Source of the DNA: Geobacter sp.
GTDB taxonomy: Bacteria; Desulfobacterota; Desulfuromonadia; Geobacterales; Pseudopelobacteraceae
Direction: 5' to 3'
DNA: 51,279 nucleotides
Assembly: GCA_009885845.1 (NCBI GenBank)
Contig: VFJW01000079.1
Coordinates: forward strand, 1-51,279
The notes under the pieces were generated by a model. That model was not told where the DNA came from. It saw nothing but the letters and a program-made list of their open reading frames with translations, and did not search any database. This document shows, in pieces, positions 1 to 8,610 of the stretch; the first letter of the stretch is position 1; each line of letters opens with the position of its first letter. A program made the position numbers and the translations under genes.

Positions 1-873
1 CTCGGAATCCTCTTCGCGAGGCTGAAGGCATTTCCGCCTGAAACGGTTCAGGTTCTCAACATGTTTGCCCTGTACGTATCGCTGCCTGCGGTGATTCTGC
101 TGAAGGTTCCGCAGATACAGTTCTCCCGTGAAGCGCTGCTTCCGATTGCGATTGCCTGGGGAGCCCTGTTCTTCTCAATTATTCTGATACTGCTTGCGGC
201 TCACCTGCTGAAGTGGCCCCGTTCCGCCACCGGAGTTCTGCTGCTGGTAGTGCCGCTCGGCAACACGTCGTTCTTGGGCGTTCCGATAATAACAGCTTTC
301 TTCGGAGAGCCCGGCCTACGGCATCTGATTGTATATGACCAGTTCGGCACCATCCTGATCTTTGCATCGTACGGTTCAGTCATACTCGCGCTGTATGGCC
401 AGGAAGGCTCAGCAAATCTGCGGCATATCGCGCGACGGGTGTTCCTTTTTCCTCCTTCCGTCGCCCTGGCCGCCGGTATCGCTCTGCTCCCATGGGGTGC
501 CTATTCCCCCCTGGTCGAGCGGCTGCTGCAGACCGTTGCCACAACCATGACACCGCTGGTTATGACCGCCATCGGTTTCCAGCTGAAATTACAACTGAAG
601 CCGACGCTGCGCACCCCGCTCTGTCTCGGGCTTCTGCTCAAACTGATTCTTGCTCCGGCTGCAGCCTTGATTATCTGCCGAATGTTCGGCTTGCATGGCC
701 TGTCAGCTGATGTATCGATCATTGAAGCCGGCATGCCTCCCATGGTTACTGCCGGTGCCCTGGCTGTCATTGCAGGAATGAACACCGAGCTTTCTGCTGC
801 CCTGATCGGTCTTGGACTGCTGCTGTCATTCGGAACTCTGCCCCTGTTTTACTGGCTACTTCAATTATTCTGA
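1..873 (+). CDS. AEC-family (auxin efflux carrier) transporter, 5' truncated by window edge
   Basis: Membrane carrier of the AEC family, which exports or takes up organic anions; the substrate cannot be told. The frame is open from base 1 with no start, reading GILFARLKAFPPETVQVLN directly before the first in-window Met at 61, so the gene begins upstream and that Met is internal. The visible part is almost entirely hydrophobic with about seven or eight membrane segments, and it carries the family feature LLLVVPLGNTSFLGVPI (N-T-S-F-x-G-x-P). It ends 15 bp before glcD, so it may carry the glycolate or lactate used by the downstream dehydrogenase; that link is inference from position only. Confidence 0.85.
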   Translation, partial: LGILFARLKAFPPETVQVLNMFALYVSLPAVILLKVPQIQFSREALLPIAIAWGALFFSIILILLAAHLLKWPRSATGVLLLVVPLGNTSFLGVPIITAFFGEPGLRHLIVYDQFGTILIFASYGSVILALYGQEGSANLRHIARRVFLFPPSVALAAGIALLPWGAYSPLVERLLQTVATTMTPLVMTAIGFQLKLQLKPTLRTPLCLGLLLKLILAPAAALIICRMFGLHGLSADVSIIEAGMPPMVTAGALAVIAGMNTELSAALIGLGLLLSFGTLPLFYWLLQLF

Positions 874-888
874 AAGGTAACACATCCA

Positions 889-2259
889 ATGAATCCTTCT
901 TTCACGCAAGAACTGGCATCCATTGTAGGACAGCAGTACATCCTGACCGACAGAGAATCACTGGCGGTCTACGGCTACGACTCCACTCCTGAAATCGAGA
1001 GCCTGCCGGGCGCCGTACTGCTCCCCGGTTCCACTGATGAAGTTGTGCGTATCATGAAATTGTGCCATGAGGCCGGCGTAACAGTCACCCCCCGTGGCTC
1101 CGGCACCAACCTCTCAGGCGGCTCTCTGTCAGCCGGAGGGGTTGTGGTCCAGACCAGCCGTCTTAACCGGTTACTTGAAATCGATGAAGAAAATTTGACC
1201 GCGACGGTGGAGCCCGGCCTGATTACCAGCACCCTGCACCGTGAAGTGGAATCGCGCGGCCTGTTCTATCCTCCGGATCCGGGGAGCATGAACATCTCCA
1301 CCATGGGGGGCAATGTTGCCGAGAATTCAGGCGGCCTGCGCGGTCTTAAGTACGGCGTCACTGCCGATTATGTCATGGGCCTGGAAACGGTTCTTGCCGA
1401 CGGAGACATGCTCCGCACAGGTGGCAAGGTAGTCAAAGACGTGGCCGGATACAGCCTAAACCCACTACTGGTTTCGTCTGAAGGAACGCTCGGGTTTTTC
1501 ACCGGGATCACCGTCAAGCTGATTCCTAAACCACAGGGCAAGATCACCATGCTGGCTCATTTTCCGGTACTACAGGATGCCGCTCTGGCGGTATCGGCAA
1601 TCATCGCCGCCAAAGTGATTCCGGCCACTCTGGAGTTCCTCGATAAAGTCACTATCAAGTGCGTTGAAGACTACGCTCATGTTGGCCTGCCGCTGGATGT
1701 GGACGCTGTGCTTCTTATTGAAGTGGACGGGCATCCGGTAGTGATTGCAGAGGAAGCTGCAGCAGTGGCCGAAATCTGCAAAAAACACCGCAGTTCCTTC
1801 TTTCAGACTGCGCAGACAGCGGCCGAAGCGCTCAAGTTGACCGAAGCCCGTCGAACTGCGCTTTCAGCCCTTGCGCGTCTCAAACCGACGACTATTCTGG
1901 AAGACGCCACTGTGCCTCGCAGCTGCATAGCCGCGATGCTGAAAGTGATTCAGGATTCGGCCCAAAAGTACAATGTGGTTATTGGCACCTTCGGCCACGC
2001 CGGAGATGGCAACCTGCACCCGACCTGCCTGACCGACGAGCGCGACCACGACGAAATTAAACGCGCCCACGCAGCGTTCGAAGAAATATTCGATGCCGCA
2101 ATCGCTATGGGTGGCACCATCACCGGCGAACACGGGGTTGGACTGGCAAAGAAAAAATATCTGCCCAAGCTGGTCGGTGAAACAGGTATTCGAGTCATGC
2201 GGGGCATCAAGCAGGCGTTTGATCCGAAGGGAATTTTGAATCCAGGGAAAATCTTTTAG
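889..2259 (+). CDS. glcD: FAD-linked 2-hydroxyacid dehydrogenase, GlcD-type
   Basis: Flavoprotein subunit oxidising glycolate or D-lactate to the 2-oxoacid. It has 456 aa, normal for GlcD. The N-terminal half is the PCMH-type FAD domain with PRGSGTNLSGG (about residues 65-75) and PPDPGSMNISTMGGNVAENSGG (shown in part; about 128-149). The C-terminal FAD-oxidase domain has GTFGHAGDGNLHP and ITGEHGVGLAKK. It is followed by the iron-sulfur partner glcF, and no glcE is present, so electron transfer probably goes FAD to GlcF to the membrane pool. Whether the substrate is glycolate or D-lactate cannot be decided from sequence. Start ATG at 889 follows a weak AAAGG ribosome site. Confidence 0.92.
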   Translation: MNPSFTQELASIVGQQYILTDRESLAVYGYDSTPEIESLPGAVLLPGSTDEVVRIMKLCHEAGVTVTPRGSGTNLSGGSLSAGGVVVQTSRLNRLLEIDEENLTATVEPGLITSTLHREVESRGLFYPPDPGSMNISTMGGNVAENSGGLRGLKYGVTADYVMGLETVLADGDMLRTGGKVVKDVAGYSLNPLLVSSEGTLGFFTGITVKLIPKPQGKITMLAHFPVLQDAALAVSAIIAAKVIPATLEFLDKVTIKCVEDYAHVGLPLDVDAVLLIEVDGHPVVIAEEAAAVAEICKKHRSSFFQTAQTAAEALKLTEARRTALSALARLKPTTILEDATVPRSCIAAMLKVIQDSAQKYNVVIGTFGHAGDGNLHPTCLTDERDHDEIKRAHAAFEEIFDAAIAMGGTITGEHGVGLAKKKYLPKLVGETGIRVMRGIKQAFDPKGILNPGKIF

Positions 2260-2293
2260 AAGCAGACTAAGATTTTCGTTCGCTTACGTTCAC

Positions 2294-2315
2294 AGGTTAA
2301 GATTCAGCTTAACCT
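2294..2315. repeat. Inverted repeat within a CTTAACCTCAA-rich stretch
   Basis: An 8-bp perfect inverted repeat (AGGTTAAG, 6-nt loop, CTTAACCT) in the glcD-glcF gap. It continues into a run of imperfect CTTAA/CTCAA units up to about 2335. There is no T-tract, so it is not a standard terminator. It could be an operator or an intergenic repeat. Confidence 0.5.
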
Positions 2316-2354
2316 CAACCTTAATCTCAATCTGTATCTTTCTGAGGTTTAACC

Positions 2355-3593
2355 ATGGACTACGTCAAACTGATAAACTGTATGCGCTGCGGAATGTGTC
2401 TTCCTGCCTGTCCAACCTACAAGGAGACATTCCTTGAAACCGCATCACCGCGCGGGCGGGTTGCCCTGATCCGCAAATTACAGGAAGGAGAACTTGATCA
2501 GTCGGAACGCCTGCTCGAATTTCTGTCGCTCTGCCTTGACTGTCAGGCATGTGCCTCGGCCTGCCCCTGCGGTGTTAATGCTGGTGAACTGGTAGCGGAA
2601 TTCACCTGCGAGAAAAAAAGTGCTGATGGACTCGGCTTTATGGAGGATCTGATTCTCCGGAAACTGGTTCCTCACCCTGACCGTCTGGAAACCTCCATGG
2701 TGCCGATGCGGCTCTATCAGAACAGCGGACTGCAAAAACTGGTAAGAACGCTCGGAGTACTTAAAATGTTCCCCAAACCGCTTGAACGGATGGAAGGTCT
2801 GCTCCCTTCCCTCCCCTCCCGTTCGCTTCGACAGGAAATCAGTGAAGTTACGCCGGCGGTCGGCACTGAGCGCGGCACGGTCGGATTCTTTCTGGGCTGC
2901 GTCATGAGCCTGATATTCTCTGATGCCAGTCGGGCAACGATAAAACTGCTGTCCGTCCTCGGCTACAAGGTCATTACGCCGCGGAATCAGGTCTGTTGCG
3001 GTGCTCCCAACATGTTAGGTGGCGACCTTGAAGGCCTGAAAGAGGCAGCCCGCACTAATATCGATATTTTTGGTGGCTATATGGTTGATTTTATCGTTAC
3101 TGACTGTGGCGGTTGCGGCGCCGAACTAAAAAAATACGGGCACCATATCGAAGAAGAAGCCGCTTCAGAGTTCAGCACTAAAGTGCGTGATATTTCCCAG
3201 GTCCTGGCACTGCACATCGAAGAACTGCAGGCCAAACTGAAACCTCTGCATCAAAAAGTTACGTACCACGATCCCTGCCACATTGCACATTGCCAGGGCA
3301 TTCGCAAGGAACCGCGCGACCTGCTCAAACTGGTTCCGGGGCTTGAGTACAAAGAACTCGATACAGCCGATGCCTGCTGCGGCAGCGCCGGAACGTACAA
3401 TATTGCCAAACCGGAAATGTCTGACAAAATTCTGCACCGCAAACTGGACACAGTACGAGCCAGTGGCGCTGAAATTCTGGTGACGAGCAATCCGGGATGC
3501 CTGCTGCAGTTAAAGAAGGGGCTTGCTGACCAGTTGCCGCATGTCAAACTCATGCATCTGACCGAGATACTGGCGCAAAGTATGGAAAATTGA
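2355..3593 (+). CDS. glcF: Iron-sulfur subunit of glycolate/lactate dehydrogenase, GlcF-type
   Basis: Electron-transfer partner of GlcD with 412 aa. Two ferredoxin-type 4Fe-4S motifs lie at the N-terminus: CMRCGMCLPACP (about residues 9-20) and CLDCQACASACP (about 59-70). Two CCG (cysteine-rich heterodisulfide-reductase type) domains follow: one with VCCGAPN and DCGGCGAEL, the second with DPCHIAHC and ACCGSAGTY then SNPGCLLQL. This is the complete GlcF architecture. A GAGG ribosome site stands 8 nt before the ATG. The gene is followed by a strong intrinsic terminator, closing the transporter-glcD-glcF unit. Confidence 0.93.
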   Translation: MDYVKLINCMRCGMCLPACPTYKETFLETASPRGRVALIRKLQEGELDQSERLLEFLSLCLDCQACASACPCGVNAGELVAEFTCEKKSADGLGFMEDLILRKLVPHPDRLETSMVPMRLYQNSGLQKLVRTLGVLKMFPKPLERMEGLLPSLPSRSLRQEISEVTPAVGTERGTVGFFLGCVMSLIFSDASRATIKLLSVLGYKVITPRNQVCCGAPNMLGGDLEGLKEAARTNIDIFGGYMVDFIVTDCGGCGAELKKYGHHIEEEAASEFSTKVRDISQVLALHIEELQAKLKPLHQKVTYHDPCHIAHCQGIRKEPRDLLKLVPGLEYKELDTADACCGSAGTYNIAKPEMSDKILHRKLDTVRASGAEILVTSNPGCLLQLKKGLADQLPHVKLMHLTEILAQSMEN

Positions 3594-3634
3594 CATCTGG
3601 CCGGTTGCAGAACAGCAGAAAATAATATAAAAGG

Positions 3635-3663
3635 AAGGGGTGCCGTTATGACACCCCTTTTTT
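3635..3663 (+). terminator. Intrinsic terminator after glcF
   Basis: An 8-bp perfect stem AAGGGGTG / CACCCCTT with a 9-nt loop, followed by TTTTTT. It lies 41 bp after the glcF stop and ends only 14 bp before the ATG of the next gene. Confidence 0.9.
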
Positions 3664-3677
3664 GATTGGATCAGACA

Positions 3678-4397
3678 ATGAATTTTCAACCGATTAAACC
3701 GAAAAAAGTCTCAACCCAGATAGCTGACCAGATTCGCGCTTCTATCCTGACGGGAGAGTTCGCTCCCGGTGACAAGCTTCCACCGGAGCGCGAACTTGCC
3801 GAAATGTTCGGTGTTTCGCGCCCATCGGTTCGCGAAGCGTTGAACGTTCTGGCTTCGTCCGGTCTGGTCATGTCGTATCAGGGAGGTGGCACTGTTGTCA
3901 TGTCGCTGGTAGAAACGTCTTCCACCAACCCGCTCAGTGAACTGATTCGTGTCCAGCAGGATCGGGCTCTTGATGTTATCGAAGTCCGTAAATCCATGGA
4001 ATCATGGACCGCCTGGTACGCCGCTCAGCGCGCCCTTCCTGATGATATCCGCCGAATGGACGAAATTATCGCCGGGATGAAAAACAATCTTGCACTGAAA
4101 CAGCCTTCAGAAGATCTTGATGCCAATCTGCATATTGTCATTGCCCGCGCCACCCATAATATTGTCTGGCTGCACCTGATGCAGAGCCTGTTCGACGCGA
4201 TGAAAGAGTTTCAACAGACCGTCTGGCGGGCGGTATATCTGACCCATGAAGACCATCAACTTCTGTATGATCATCACCGCGCGATTGTTGGGGCTATTAA
4301 AGCAAAAGACCCCCAGGCCGCTCGGGACGCCATGATTCTTCACCTGACGTTTGCCGAAGGCCGCAGCAGTGCCTACGTTGCGCAAAATAATCCATAA
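3678..4397 (+). CDS. FadR-subfamily GntR transcriptional regulator (PdhR/LldR-like)
   Basis: DNA-binding repressor with a winged helix-turn-helix at residues ~8-72 (GDKLPPERELAEMFGVSRPS, then VREALNVLASSGLV) and an all-helical FCD ligand domain after ~90 (DANLHIVIARATHN, DHHRAIVGAI). In this family FCD domains bind small organic acids through a metal site of Asp and three His; candidate D/H residues are visible. Its place right after glcDF suggests it senses lactate or glycolate and controls that unit, which is inference. Start ATG 3678 was chosen over the in-frame TTG at 3666. No clear ribosome site is visible, and the terminator T-tract ends 14 nt upstream. Confidence 0.88.
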   Translation: MNFQPIKPKKVSTQIADQIRASILTGEFAPGDKLPPERELAEMFGVSRPSVREALNVLASSGLVMSYQGGGTVVMSLVETSSTNPLSELIRVQQDRALDVIEVRKSMESWTAWYAAQRALPDDIRRMDEIIAGMKNNLALKQPSEDLDANLHIVIARATHNIVWLHLMQSLFDAMKEFQQTVWRAVYLTHEDHQLLYDHHRAIVGAIKAKDPQAARDAMILHLTFAEGRSSAYVAQNNP

Positions 4398-4429
4398 CCG
4401 GATCTGATGCTATTTCCCGAGAGTTCTTG

Positions 4430-4975
4430 ATGCAGATAATTCCTACAACCTTACCCGATGTACTGATACTGGAACCAAAGGTGTTTGGCGACGATCGCGG
4501 GTTCTTTTTTGAAAGTTTCAATGAACATTTATGGCAAAACCTTACCGGTCTTGATGTCAGATTTGTCCAGCACAACCACTCCCGCTCTGCCGGCGGTGTG
4601 CTGCGTGGACTTCATTATCAGATTCAGCAATCCCAGGGGAAACTGGTCCGAGTAACGGCAGGTGAAGTGTTTGACGTTGCCGTTGATCTTCGCCGGAGTT
4701 CACCATTCTTCGGACAATGGTTCGGCACCCTGCTCTCTGCTGAGAACAAACGACTGATGTGGGTGCCTCCCGGCTTTGCTCATGGCTTTTGTGTCACATC
4801 CGACAGTGCCGAGTTTCTCTATCTGACTACGGATTATTATGCGCCGGAACATGAACGATGTATCAGCTGGAACGATCCCGACCTGAATATATCCTGGCCA
4901 CTCGCGGCAGAGCCGATTATCTCCGCCAAAGACCGTGCCGGAACTTCATTCAAAGCAGCAGATCTGTTCACATAA
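4430..4975 (+). CDS. rfbC: dTDP-4-dehydrorhamnose 3,5-epimerase
   Basis: Epimerises C3 and C5 of dTDP-4-keto-6-deoxyglucose in dTDP-L-rhamnose synthesis for surface polysaccharide. The 181 aa match the family length. Cupin features are visible: GDDRGFFFESFN at the N-terminus, RGLHYQ with the catalytic His, DVAVDLRRSSP with the partner Asp, WVPPGFAHGF, and TTDYYAPEHE with the catalytic Tyr. ATG 4430 is preferred over the TTG three bases earlier. It is an orphan: rfbA, rfbB and rfbD are not in the window. It follows the regulator by 32 bp and could share its transcript. Confidence 0.94.
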   Translation: MQIIPTTLPDVLILEPKVFGDDRGFFFESFNEHLWQNLTGLDVRFVQHNHSRSAGGVLRGLHYQIQQSQGKLVRVTAGEVFDVAVDLRRSSPFFGQWFGTLLSAENKRLMWVPPGFAHGFCVTSDSAEFLYLTTDYYAPEHERCISWNDPDLNISWPLAAEPIISAKDRAGTSFKAADLFT

Positions 4976-5044
4976 TCCGCCAAAATACTTCTGCCTAACA
5001 CTATTACCCCTGCATCCGGAACAGATAACTTTCGTGTAAACTAC

Positions 5045-5072
5045 TTGATTTTTAATTATTTTAGCTTATTAT
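5045..5072 (+). promoter_or_regulatory. Candidate sigma70 promoter for DJ-1/HD-GYP gene
   Basis: TTGATT at 5045, a 16-bp spacer, then TATTAT at 5067, in an AT-rich stretch ahead of the strong ribosome site AAGGGGAG (5089-5096). Found by eye only. Confidence 0.45.
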
Positions 5073-5101
5073 TACAGCATTATGTAAAAAGGGGAGAATG
5101 T

Positions 5102-6262
5102 ATGCCTAAAGTTCTCATACCGCTGGCACATGGATTTGAAGAAATCGAAGCAATTACGGTTATTGATATACTCCGGAGAGCTGAAATTGATGTTGTTCTT
5201 GCCGGACTCCAACCCGGCCCGGTAACCGGTGCCCATAATATCAGCGTTATCCCTGAAACCACTATAGACACCGTCAATGCGGACTCTTTCGACATGATCG
5301 TTCTCCCCGGCGGGCAACCGGGCAGCGACAACCTCAATGCGGATCCCCGCATTCACGCTCTTCTTAAAGAATTTTCTGCCAGAGACAAACTTATTGGCGC
5401 CATATGTGCCGCCCCTATTGTGCTTGCCGCAGCCAGTCTGCTACGAGGCAAAAGAGTAACCTGTTACCCGACATATCGTGATCGATTACTTGGAGGTATC
5501 TACGAAGACACATCAGTCGTCAGTGACGACAATATATTAACCAGCCAGGGACCGGCTACGGCAATTAAATTTGGGCTCGCAGTAATCGACCAACTGGTTG
5601 GCCACCATATCTCTAACAGCATTTCCAAGGTCATATTGGTTCAGGATTCGCCACAGGATATTTGGGACTCCTGTCTGTTTAATGACATTATCCAGGCCCT
5701 GGTTGGTGCTCTGGAGCTAAAAGATAGCTATACACAGGGGCAGGCTTGCAGGGTTGCTGAATATTGTCTGAGTATCGGTTCAAAACTGAAACTATCCATG
5801 ACCGAGATGCGCGACTTGTACCTTGGAGCGATGCTGCATGATATAGGCAAATACAATACAGCCGAAGATGTTCTCAACAAACCGGACAGCCTCAATCTTC
5901 GAGAGGAGACTCTGACACGAGAGCATACCATGAAAGGAACACTCTTTGTCGTCGGCATCAGCAAGTTAAGTCATATAGCCCCGACCATCCTTCATCATCA
6001 TGAGCATTGGGATGGCAGTGGTTACCCCGGACGACTGAAAGGTGAGCAGATTCCGCTCCATGCCCGTATTGTTGCAGTTGCAGATGCCTTTGATGCGATG
6101 ATTTCAAACCGCTCGTATCGTGACGGACTGGATAAGGATATGGCTATCCGTGAACTCATTAAGAAAAAAGATTCACAGTTTGACCCGTTTATCGTCGATG
6201 TCTTCATTGAATGCCTGAACGATTCGCCGTTCGAGATGAAGGATTTCAGTTATTATTTCTGA
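5102..6262 (+). CDS. DJ-1/PfpI domain fused to HD-GYP phosphodiesterase domain
   Basis: Two-domain protein of 386 aa. Residues ~1-180 are a DJ-1/YajL-type domain: LAHGFEEIEAITVIDILRRA carries the conserved Glu, and GAICAAPIVLAA carries the nucleophile-elbow Cys of this glyoxalase/deglycase-like family. Residues ~200-386 are an HD-GYP domain with MLHDIGK (metal HD), REHTMKG (metal His), HHHEHWDGSGYPG (HH and GYP motif) and VADAFDAM, so the c-di-GMP phosphodiesterase residues all look present. Start ATG 5102 has AAGGGGAG at ideal spacing; an in-frame TTG at 5045 is rejected. No signal peptide or membrane segment is visible, so it is cytosolic. The 3' end overlaps the convergent topoisomerase gene by 17 bp. 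Confidence 0.9.
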   Translation: MPKVLIPLAHGFEEIEAITVIDILRRAEIDVVLAGLQPGPVTGAHNISVIPETTIDTVNADSFDMIVLPGGQPGSDNLNADPRIHALLKEFSARDKLIGAICAAPIVLAAASLLRGKRVTCYPTYRDRLLGGIYEDTSVVSDDNILTSQGPATAIKFGLAVIDQLVGHHISNSISKVILVQDSPQDIWDSCLFNDIIQALVGALELKDSYTQGQACRVAEYCLSIGSKLKLSMTEMRDLYLGAMLHDIGKYNTAEDVLNKPDSLNLREETLTREHTMKGTLFVVGISKLSHIAPTILHHHEHWDGSGYPGRLKGEQIPLHARIVAVADAFDAMISNRSYRDGLDKDMAIRELIKKKDSQFDPFIVDVFIECLNDSPFEMKDFSYYF

Positions 6263-8063
6263 CCTTTTTTCCTACGACACCTTCAATCCAGAACGAAAGC
6301 GCCCTTCCGGTCTGTAATATCTCCTCCGGTATCACGAGACAGTTTTTTTGTGCAAGGGCATTGGCGTACTTGATCTGTGCTTCACTTGGCCCGCCTCCCG
6401 CACTCCTGACCGGCGGAATAGAGAACCCCATCTTGTTATGAACTCCCCGGCAGAAACGCTGCCAGGTTTCCTTGTTCTCCACGACCAGATCCAGAAAGGT
6501 TTCCATTTTGCTCGTCAGTTCATAATCAATCACCCACGCATGCTTGTCCCTGAGAAAATCAATCAGCGTTTCGCCGGGTGGAAGCGGCACCACTTTCCCC
6601 TTCTCCACTTTGATATAGCCTCTATCCGTAATATTTTTTGTGATGGCGGCGTAGGTTGAAGGGCGTCCGATTCCGAGTTTCTCCAATTCCTTTACCAGTG
6701 AACCGAGCGTAAACCTTCCGGGCGGCTTGGTTTTTTTCTCATCAAGGATTTCCCCAAGCTTCGGCACCAGTTCGCCGGTTTCAACCGGAGGAAGAAGCTG
6801 CAGCTTATCGTCTTCACCCTTCTTTTCCTTCTCCTCGTCGATCTCGGCGTACACCTTGAGAAATCCATCAAAGACCAGTACCCGTCCGGCCGCCTTGAAA
6901 CGTTCTCCGGCCACACTGAAGAGCATTGTCGTGGAGTCGTATCTCGCCGCCGCCATCTGACTGGCGACCGCACGTTTGAAGATCAGCTCATAGAGCTTTG
7001 CATGGTCGGGCGTCAGCCTCTCCTTTTTGATCAGGGCTGAAATGTCGGCAACCGAGTGCATATGAGTGGGACGAATCCCTTCGTGAGCCTCTGCCTGCGA
7101 GTTCTTTGACGTATGCTGGTTCGGCTGAGGTGGCAGATAGTCGACCCCGAGAGACTTCCCCAGAAACTCGCGAATCTCGGCGATAAATGATTCGTCCATC
7201 CGGACTGAATCAGTACGGTGATAGGTGATGACGCCGCCGTCAAAAAGCGCCTGAGCCAGCTTCATGGTCTGTTCCGGAGTGAACTTCAGGCGTGCGGCTG
7301 CGGCAGCCTGAAGATCGACCGTTGTGAAGGGAGGTTTGGCGGATTGCCTCACCTCTTTCCGGTCAACTTTTTCTGCCAGAGCATGAGTTTCGGCTCTAAT
7401 GAGGGCAATGATCTGCTCTGCATCAGACTGCTGCAGAAATTTCCCGTTGACGTGGCGGGCGAGGAACGTTGTGCCATCCTTGTCCAGCTGGATATCCAGC
7501 ATCCAGTATGGAGAAGAGTTGAAGGCGCGGATTTCCCGTTCACGATCGACCACCAGCCGGACCGCCGGTGACTGCACCCGTCCGACACTGTAGCTGCTCC
7601 GGAGGGTTTTACTGGCAATCGGCGAGAGGATATACCCTACCAACCGGTCGCCGATTCTGCGGCCGAGGAACGCATTGTAGAGTCCCCTGTTGGTCTGTTC
7701 GAACGGCACCGCCCGGGCAAGCGATTCCTTCAGCCCCTTCGCGGTGACCTCATAAATCTCCATACGGAGACACTCTTTGGCGACTGATTTCACTTCTTCA
7801 TAGATATGGCAACTGATGGCATACCCTTCCCTGTCCGGGTCACCGGCAAGCATGACAGTTTTGCCGCGCGCAGCTGCACGAAGTTCCTGAGGGAGGTTGG
7901 CTTTCTTTTCGTGGAACACGAAGGTCGGTTCATAGGTTGCCAGATCAACACCGATTGAAGAATCGGGCAGATCTTTGAAGTGACCCACCGTTGACATGGT
8001 CTTCACATTGAGGATTGACTGAATTTTTTTCGCTTTGGTGGGCGATTCGACAATTATGAGCAT
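6246..8063 (-). CDS. Type IA DNA topoisomerase lacking C-terminal zinc fingers
   Basis: Relaxes negative supercoils through a 5'-phosphotyrosine intermediate. It has 605 aa. The Toprim domain is at the N-terminus (LIIVESPTKAKKI; AGDPDREGYAISCH with the acidic DxDxE triad). The active-site block GGVITYHRTDSVRMDES carries the nucleophile Tyr. VGRVQSPAVRLVVDRE is also conserved. The protein ends shortly after the core (EKLGIGRPSTYAAI region, then about 120 aa) with no CxxC zinc ribbons, unlike standard TopA of about 750-870 aa. It is therefore probably a secondary topoisomerase. It overlaps aroK by 10 bp upstream. Confidence 0.92.
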   Translation of the reverse strand: MLIIVESPTKAKKIQSILNVKTMSTVGHFKDLPDSSIGVDLATYEPTFVFHEKKANLPQELRAAARGKTVMLAGDPDREGYAISCHIYEEVKSVAKECLRMEIYEVTAKGLKESLARAVPFEQTNRGLYNAFLGRRIGDRLVGYILSPIASKTLRSSYSVGRVQSPAVRLVVDREREIRAFNSSPYWMLDIQLDKDGTTFLARHVNGKFLQQSDAEQIIALIRAETHALAEKVDRKEVRQSAKPPFTTVDLQAAAAARLKFTPEQTMKLAQALFDGGVITYHRTDSVRMDESFIAEIREFLGKSLGVDYLPPQPNQHTSKNSQAEAHEGIRPTHMHSVADISALIKKERLTPDHAKLYELIFKRAVASQMAAARYDSTTMLFSVAGERFKAAGRVLVFDGFLKVYAEIDEEKEKKGEDDKLQLLPPVETGELVPKLGEILDEKKTKPPGRFTLGSLVKELEKLGIGRPSTYAAITKNITDRGYIKVEKGKVVPLPPGETLIDFLRDKHAWVIDYELTSKMETFLDLVVENKETWQRFCRGVHNKMGFSIPPVRSAGGGPSEAQIKYANALAQKNCLVIPEEILQTGRALSFWIEGVVGKKVRNNN

Positions 8064-8599
8064 GAAGACTCAGTCATTATCCGGTTACCTTTTTCGAATT
8101 GTACCGCCATGATTTTTGCGCAGACTTCTTCATGAGACAGACCGGAGCAGATGATGGTGATATCTGCATACTGCCGGTACAGAGCCGATCGCTCGTGAAA
8201 CAGGTCGGTAAAGCTCTGATCAGGCTTTTTTGCAAGCCCTCGCATACTGAAGTCGTGAACCCGTGATTCAAGAGTGGGGATATCAACCTCGAGAAAGACG
8301 ACGATGCCGTCAGACTTAAGATGAGCCATAGCACGGTCGCTGTAGACCGCGCTTCCCCCCGTGGCGATGACGCAGTTGTGTACGGAGAGCGCGCAGAGAA
8401 CCTCTTCCTCTCTGTTCCGGAGTACTTCGTATCCCTCCCGGTCGACAATATCCTGCAGTGTCCGTCCCTGAGAGGTCTGAATGAGCAGATCCGTATCCAC
8501 GAAACCGCGTGATGCCTGTTTCGCCAGAATCACACCGACGGTGCTCTTTCCGGCGCCCGGCATGCCGATTAAAATTATATTTGAAGGAGTTTTTGCCAT
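8054..8599 (-). CDS. aroK: Shikimate kinase
   Basis: Phosphorylates shikimate with ATP in the chorismate pathway. The 181 aa include the P-loop GMPGAGKSTVG (about residues 12-22), substrate Asp in DTDLL, LRNREEEV with the shikimate-binding Arg, and the ATGGSAVYS substrate loop. That loop has GGS where many AroK have GGG. MRGLAKKP is the lid region. The start at 8599 (MAKTPSN) has GGGAAA upstream and lies just after the upstream stop; a longer open frame to 8722 runs into the preceding gene and is rejected. It overlaps the topoisomerase by 10 bp, so the two are probably translationally coupled. Confidence 0.88.
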   Translation of the reverse strand: MAKTPSNIILIGMPGAGKSTVGVILAKQASRGFVDTDLLIQTSQGRTLQDIVDREGYEVLRNREEEVLCALSVHNCVIATGGSAVYSDRAMAHLKSDGIVVFLEVDIPTLESRVHDFSMRGLAKKPDQSFTDLFHERSALYRQYADITIICSGLSHEEVCAKIMAVQFEKGNRIMTESSCS

Positions 8600-8610
8600 T
8601 TTTCCCGGTG

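Noticed and set aside
3590-3631. TTGACA at 3590 as a promoter for the FadR-type regulator
   Set aside because: No -10 at 16-18 bp; the next TA-rich stretch is about 27 bp away.
5045-5101. N-terminal extension of the DJ-1/HD-GYP protein from TTG 5045
   Set aside because: The DJ-1 fold starts at MPKVLIP (5102), which has a strong ribosome site; the TTG is part of a likely promoter.
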